Positions 60,964 to 64,000 of a stretch of 64,000 bases of DNA are shown one piece after another (within the stretch, counting starts at the first letter, position 1; every line of letters begins with the position of its first letter). The notes beneath the pieces are model-generated. The model saw nothing but the letters and a program-made list of their open reading frames with translations, did no database searches and was not told the origin of the DNA. The position numbers and the translations under genes were made by a program. Source of the DNA: Pseudoglutamicibacter cumminsii (GTDB lineage Bacteria > Actinomycetota > Actinomycetes > Actinomycetales > Micrococcaceae); NCBI RefSeq assembly GCF_003143995.1, contig NZ_QFWG01000004.1, positions 62,001-126,000 of the forward strand. Reading direction: 5' to 3'.

Positions 60964-61215
60964 CCCGTTGGCGCGGAGGCTCGCGGCGAGCTCGTCATTG
61001 CTTGGCTCCACGAGGTGCGAGTCGTCAGGGAACACGACCACCGGGATGTTCTTCCGCCCGGAGATCTCTTCGGCGACGTCCGCCATGTCTGGCTGTGCGA
61101 CGAGGTCGATGTAGTTGAACTCGATGCCGTGTTCGTTCATGAACGCCTCTGCGCGGCGGCAGTCTTTGCACCAGTCGGCGCCGTACATCGTCACGGTTTT
61201 CACGTTTTGCTCCAT
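60949..61215 (-). CDS. Glutaredoxin-like (mycoredoxin/NrdH-type) protein
   Basis: The 88-residue protein has the CXXC redox site WCKDC near residues 15-19, the cis-proline IPVVVFPDDSHLVEPS and the glutaredoxin fold. Proteins of this type in actinobacteria reduce mycothiol mixed disulfides or serve ribonucleotide reductase. The active site differs from typical CPYC/CGFC forms. Genes are convergent with DUF2891. It starts at ATG 61215. Confidence 0.88.
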   Translation of the reverse strand: MEQNVKTVTMYGADWCKDCRRAEAFMNEHGIEFNYIDLVAQPDMADVAEEISGRKNIPVVVFPDDSHLVEPSNDELAASLRANGLLAD

Positions 61216-61254
61216 GCCTTCAGTGTAGGAGGGTTCGCCGGGAGTGTAGAGAAG

Positions 61255-61298
61255 GGCCCCGGGGATCAGTTCAGTTTGTTGAACTGATCCCCGGGGCC
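61255..61298. terminator. Strong hairpin downstream of the wall-anchored protein gene
   Basis: A perfect 19-bp stem (61255-61273 with 61280-61298) closes a 6-nt loop between the glutaredoxin-like start and the end of the minus-strand gene at 61348. Confidence 0.85.
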
Positions 61299-61347
61299 TT
61301 CTTGTTTTCCCGAAAGCGTTAGCTTGCGGTGTTAGTTGCTCGCGATG

Positions 61348-63294
61348 TTAGTTCTCCTCGCGGGCTCCGCCGTTGCGGCGTACGGCGAGGGTGGCTGCAC
61401 CGCCGAGGACCATCGCCGCGGCAGCGAGCGTGATCCACGAGGCGACGTCCGCACCCGTGTTCGCGAGGTTGCCGCCACCCGTGCTCGAGCCGGCATCCAC
61501 GCCCGGTGCCGGAGTAGTTGGTGCCTCACCCGATGGAGCTGCATCGGTTGGATCAGCAGACGGTTCCTCGCCCGGAGCTGGGTCCTCGGTAGGTGCCGGG
61601 GTTGGATCCTCAGTCGGTGCTGGGTTCTCGGTTGGCACTGGGGTCGGTTCATCGCCTGGAGGCGGCGTTGGGCAGATCGTCTTGAGGGTGCCTTCGCGCA
61701 GTGAGATGTCGTCGGTGTTGTTGTCGTCAGCGTAGAACACCGGAACCGCACCGTCCTTGCACTGGCTGATGTCAGCGATCGCAACGCCTTCGTTCGCGTA
61801 GTTCTGGGTTTCGCTTGGGCGGTTCATAACCTGCGCGACAGTCAGCTTGCCGGCGGATTCAGCGGAAGCGGACTTCATCGTGGCCGTCTCAGCGCCGGCA
61901 TCTTCGCCTTCGCCGTACTCAGGGGTGAGGACCGCGATGCGGCCTTCGCACGCGTCGTCGCAGATGGCCCACAGCTGGTCGCGTTCAGCATCGAACTGGA
62001 CTTCGGCGACAACGTCGAGGCCAGTTTCGATGTCGGCGATGCGCTGGAAGCTGCCGTCTTCGTTGAGGACGTAGAGGTAGACGTGGCCGGTGCCTTCAAT
62101 GCCGACTGCGAACACGCCGCCGTGGTGTGCAGGGTAGGCGGCTGGGTCGTATGCCTTGCCGGTGGCTTCGTCCTGGATCTTGTTCTCGACGAGCCATGCG
62201 TCTGGGATCCAGCTGAGGCCCTCGATGCCGGAGTTAGCGCCAAGGCCTGGGAAGTCTTTTGCGAGGTTCCACTCGTGTGTGGCCTTGAGTTCGCCGTTCT
62301 CAGCGGCGGTGTCTGGGGCGTCGAACGCGAGGACTGCCGGGCGGGAGTCCTTCTTGTTGTCGTTGTCGCGTTCGGTGCCAACGAAGATCTTGCTTGGTGC
62401 ACCGGCAGCGCGGGTCACGGACTCGGCGTCCGGGGTTCCGGTGCCGTCAGCGTACTTAAGGGTGAACTTCTGCAGTTCAGCGCCGCGGTTCTCTTCGGTG
62501 CCGTCGAGTCGCAACAGGGTACCGTTGCCGTTTTCAGCAACCCACAGGTATGGCTTGCCGCTACCGAATGTGCCTGCGGCCTGCCAGTAGAGGCCGGACC
62601 AGTCGCCGCGGGCATCGTCGGCATCGTGCAGTGGCTTGACGGTCTGCCCGCCTGGCCACGGAACTGGGTTGAGCGGATCGTTCGGATCGCCTGGGTCGCC
62701 CGGCTCTTCTGGGAGCTCTTCACACTGGTTTGGGCCGCCCTTGGTGGAGGCGAAGGTGTCGATCAGGTCGCCGGTGAAGTCTGGGCAGCGGCCGTAGGTG
62801 ACGTCTGCGTGGCCTGTCCATTCGTAGCTGAGGACTGGGTCTTTGGCGATTGCGTCTTTTACGGTTTCGCCTTCAGCTGGTGGTGCGTAGAGGTTGACGG
62901 AGTCGTTCTTGCCGAGGCCGAAATCGAAGCCCGGGGTAGGGCCTTGCGCCTGGTCGAGCACAAAGTAGCCGTTGCTTGGGACCACGGAGCCTTCCGGCAG
63001 GACGTAGGTGTGGCCGTCCTTGGTGGGCTCGTTGTCGGTGAAGATGTAGCCGGTGAGGTCTACGGCGTCGCCGGTTGGGTTGCCGAACTCGACCCAGTCG
63101 GTGTCGTCACCGTTGGATTCGACTTCGTTGATGACCACCGGAAGTTCGGTGTCTGGTGCGGCGGTTGCTTGCGTTGGCAAGAATGCGGCGCCACCGAGGG
63201 TTGCGGCGAGCGCTGTTGCGAACGATGCGACGGTCAGCTTCCGCGCGAACGTGCGCTTGTCAGCGGATTCGTGTGAGCGATGAGGCATAGTCAT
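61348..63294 (-). CDS. Cell-wall-anchored protein with lamin-tail domain and LAXTG sorting signal
   Basis: The 648-residue protein has a signal peptide (about 1-45, ending ATAAPDTE), a lamin-tail domain (about 50-190: VVINEVESNGDDTDWVEFGN, DLTGYIFTDNEP), a long beta-rich region (about 215-510) resembling SdiA-regulated or esterase-like propellers, and a Pro/Thr/Glu stalk with PTPAPTEDPAP units. The C-terminus has LANTG (610-614), a hydrophobic segment and RRNGGAREEN, fitting class E sortase (LAXTG) anchoring to peptidoglycan. Function is unknown; binding or hydrolysis of an extracellular phosphorylated or DNA-like substrate is possible. No sortase gene is in the window. Confidence 0.83.
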   Translation of the reverse strand: MTMPHRSHESADKRTFARKLTVASFATALAATLGGAAFLPTQATAAPDTELPVVINEVESNGDDTDWVEFGNPTGDAVDLTGYIFTDNEPTKDGHTYVLPEGSVVPSNGYFVLDQAQGPTPGFDFGLGKNDSVNLYAPPAEGETVKDAIAKDPVLSYEWTGHADVTYGRCPDFTGDLIDTFASTKGGPNQCEELPEEPGDPGDPNDPLNPVPWPGGQTVKPLHDADDARGDWSGLYWQAAGTFGSGKPYLWVAENGNGTLLRLDGTEENRGAELQKFTLKYADGTGTPDAESVTRAAGAPSKIFVGTERDNDNKKDSRPAVLAFDAPDTAAENGELKATHEWNLAKDFPGLGANSGIEGLSWIPDAWLVENKIQDEATGKAYDPAAYPAHHGGVFAVGIEGTGHVYLYVLNEDGSFQRIADIETGLDVVAEVQFDAERDQLWAICDDACEGRIAVLTPEYGEGEDAGAETATMKSASAESAGKLTVAQVMNRPSETQNYANEGVAIADISQCKDGAVPVFYADDNNTDDISLREGTLKTICPTPPPGDEPTPVPTENPAPTEDPTPAPTEDPAPGEEPSADPTDAAPSGEAPTTPAPGVDAGSSTGGGNLANTGADVASWITLAAAAMVLGGAATLAVRRNGGAREEN

Positions 63295-63403
63295 GCGACC
63301 CAGGATGCTGTAGCGGCGCTAACTGTGGGTTAACGGCCGGTTGCGGGGTGCTTGAACCGCTAAGAAATTTGAGCCGCCCAGAACTCTGAACCACCGGGAA
63401 CGG

Positions 63404-64000
63404 TCAGGAAGCGACCTCGATGATCCCGTGGACCATGAACCAGAGCCCCAGCGCGCAAAAGACCAGGCCCGCGAACAGGTCGAGGTGTTGCAGCCATCGT
63501 TGCATCCGTGTGCGCAGTGCCGGGGCGCCTGCGATGAGCGCGATGAGCGCGAACCAACTGAACGTGACCGCGACCAGCAGCACCATGAGGGCGCCGATCT
63601 GCCACAGCGGGCGGTCGACCGCGATGAACGGGGAGAACATCGCGGTGATATAGATCAGGAACTTAGGGTTGGCGAGGTTCGTTGCAAGGCCGCGCCACCA
63701 GGAACCCCAGAAACCGAGCGCGGCCGGGTTGGTGTCAGATTGTTCTGCCCAGTCTCCGCCGGAGTTGATGATCTCGGGGTTGTGGCGCGTCGAATACCAG
63801 CCGCGCAACGCGCCCCACCCCATCCAGATGAGCACGCCCCCACCCACGATTTGCAGCGCGGAACCGAGCCACGGGACGGAGCGCATCAGGAAACCGAGCC
63901 CCGCGAACGCTAACGCGAGATAGAACGCGACAGATGTGGTGACTCCGAGCGCCGCGGCAACGCCTTCGCGGCGGGAACCCGCGAGCGAGCGGTACAAAAC
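63404..64000 (-). CDS. LysE/RhtB-family exporter (N-terminus beyond window)
   Basis: The readable 199 residues cover most of a LysE-type translocator: YRSLAGSRREGVAAALGVT, then VGGGVLIWMGWGALRG, LGFWGSWWRGLATNLANPKFLIYITAMF (the NP motif of the family) and two C-terminal helices. These proteins export amino acids such as lysine, homoserine or threonine. The start codon and first helix lie after base 64000. An apparent TTG start at 63997 is an artefact of the edge. Confidence 0.9.
   Translation of the reverse strand, partial: VLYRSLAGSRREGVAAALGVTTSVAFYLALAFAGLGFLMRSVPWLGSALQIVGGGVLIWMGWGALRGWYSTRHNPEIINSGGDWAEQSDTNPAALGFWGSWWRGLATNLANPKFLIYITAMFSPFIAVDRPLWQIGALMVLLVAVTFSWFALIALIAGAPALRTRMQRWLQHLDLFAGLVFCALGLWFMVHGIIEVAS

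Noticed and set aside
62083-63276. 397-codon open frame antisense to the LAXTG protein gene
   Set aside because: The minus strand encodes signal peptide, LTD domain and sorting signal; the plus frame has nothing recognisable.

Overview
The window is a contiguous piece of a GC-rich actinobacterial chromosome spanning the replication origin. Gene order, frequent GTG/TTG starts, an actinobacterial inositol-phosphate synthase, a SAM-IV-type riboswitch and a LAXTG wall-sorting signal point to Micrococcales, most likely an Arthrobacter-like member of Micrococcaceae; genus and species cannot be fixed from the sequence alone. The order closely follows the Mycobacterium tuberculosis origin region: crgA, ppiA, gyrA, gyrB, DUF721, recF, dnaN and dnaA on one side; rpmH, rnpA, yidD, yidC, jag, rsmG, parA, parB, trxA, trxB, murJ, NUDIX and pcnA on the other; then ino1, a GT87 membrane protein, rpsF, ssb, rpsR, rplI and dnaB.

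Layout. 1-4150: end of crgA, a guanidinium-type SMR exporter, a long non-coding stretch rich in DnaA boxes, a rhomboid protease, a cyclophilin, a Lys/Ala-rich membrane protein, and tRNA-Ala and tRNA-Ile. 4430-15191 (minus strand): DUF3566, gyrA, gyrB, dciA, recF, dnaN and dnaA, with oriC between dnaN and dnaA. 15586-22434 (plus): rpmH to parB, with six parS sites around and inside parB. 22532-28297 (minus): trxA, trxB, a pseudokinase/jelly-roll membrane protein, murJ and a NUDIX hydrolase. pcnA follows on plus.

29919-38540 (minus) is the main accessory region: ino1 plus six tightly packed genes (CMP-sialate synthetase fused to a HAD phosphatase, NeuB, GT2, a polysialyltransferase-like enzyme and two further proteins with partial sialyltransferase-like motifs). 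I infer a nonulosonic-acid (sialic acid or Kdn) cell-surface glycopolymer. No NeuC epimerase is present, which favours a Kdn route. Next to it lie a GT87 membrane protein, an M18 aminopeptidase and an O-acyltransferase gene broken by one amber codon directly before its catalytic histidine.

43800-64000: the rpsF-ssb-rpsR-rplI operon; a flavin reductase behind a SAM-IV-type riboswitch; a PepSY lipoprotein; a TPP-riboswitch-controlled thiD-transporter-thiM-thiE operon; dnaB behind a second DnaA-box cluster; an EamA exporter; two paralogous lipoproteins with an MHS-type transporter; a biotin ECF transporter (bioM-bioN-bioY); DUF2891; a glutaredoxin-like protein; a sortase-anchored lamin-tail-domain protein; and a LysE exporter cut by the window edge. 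No rRNA, CRISPR, insertion sequence or prophage was seen.
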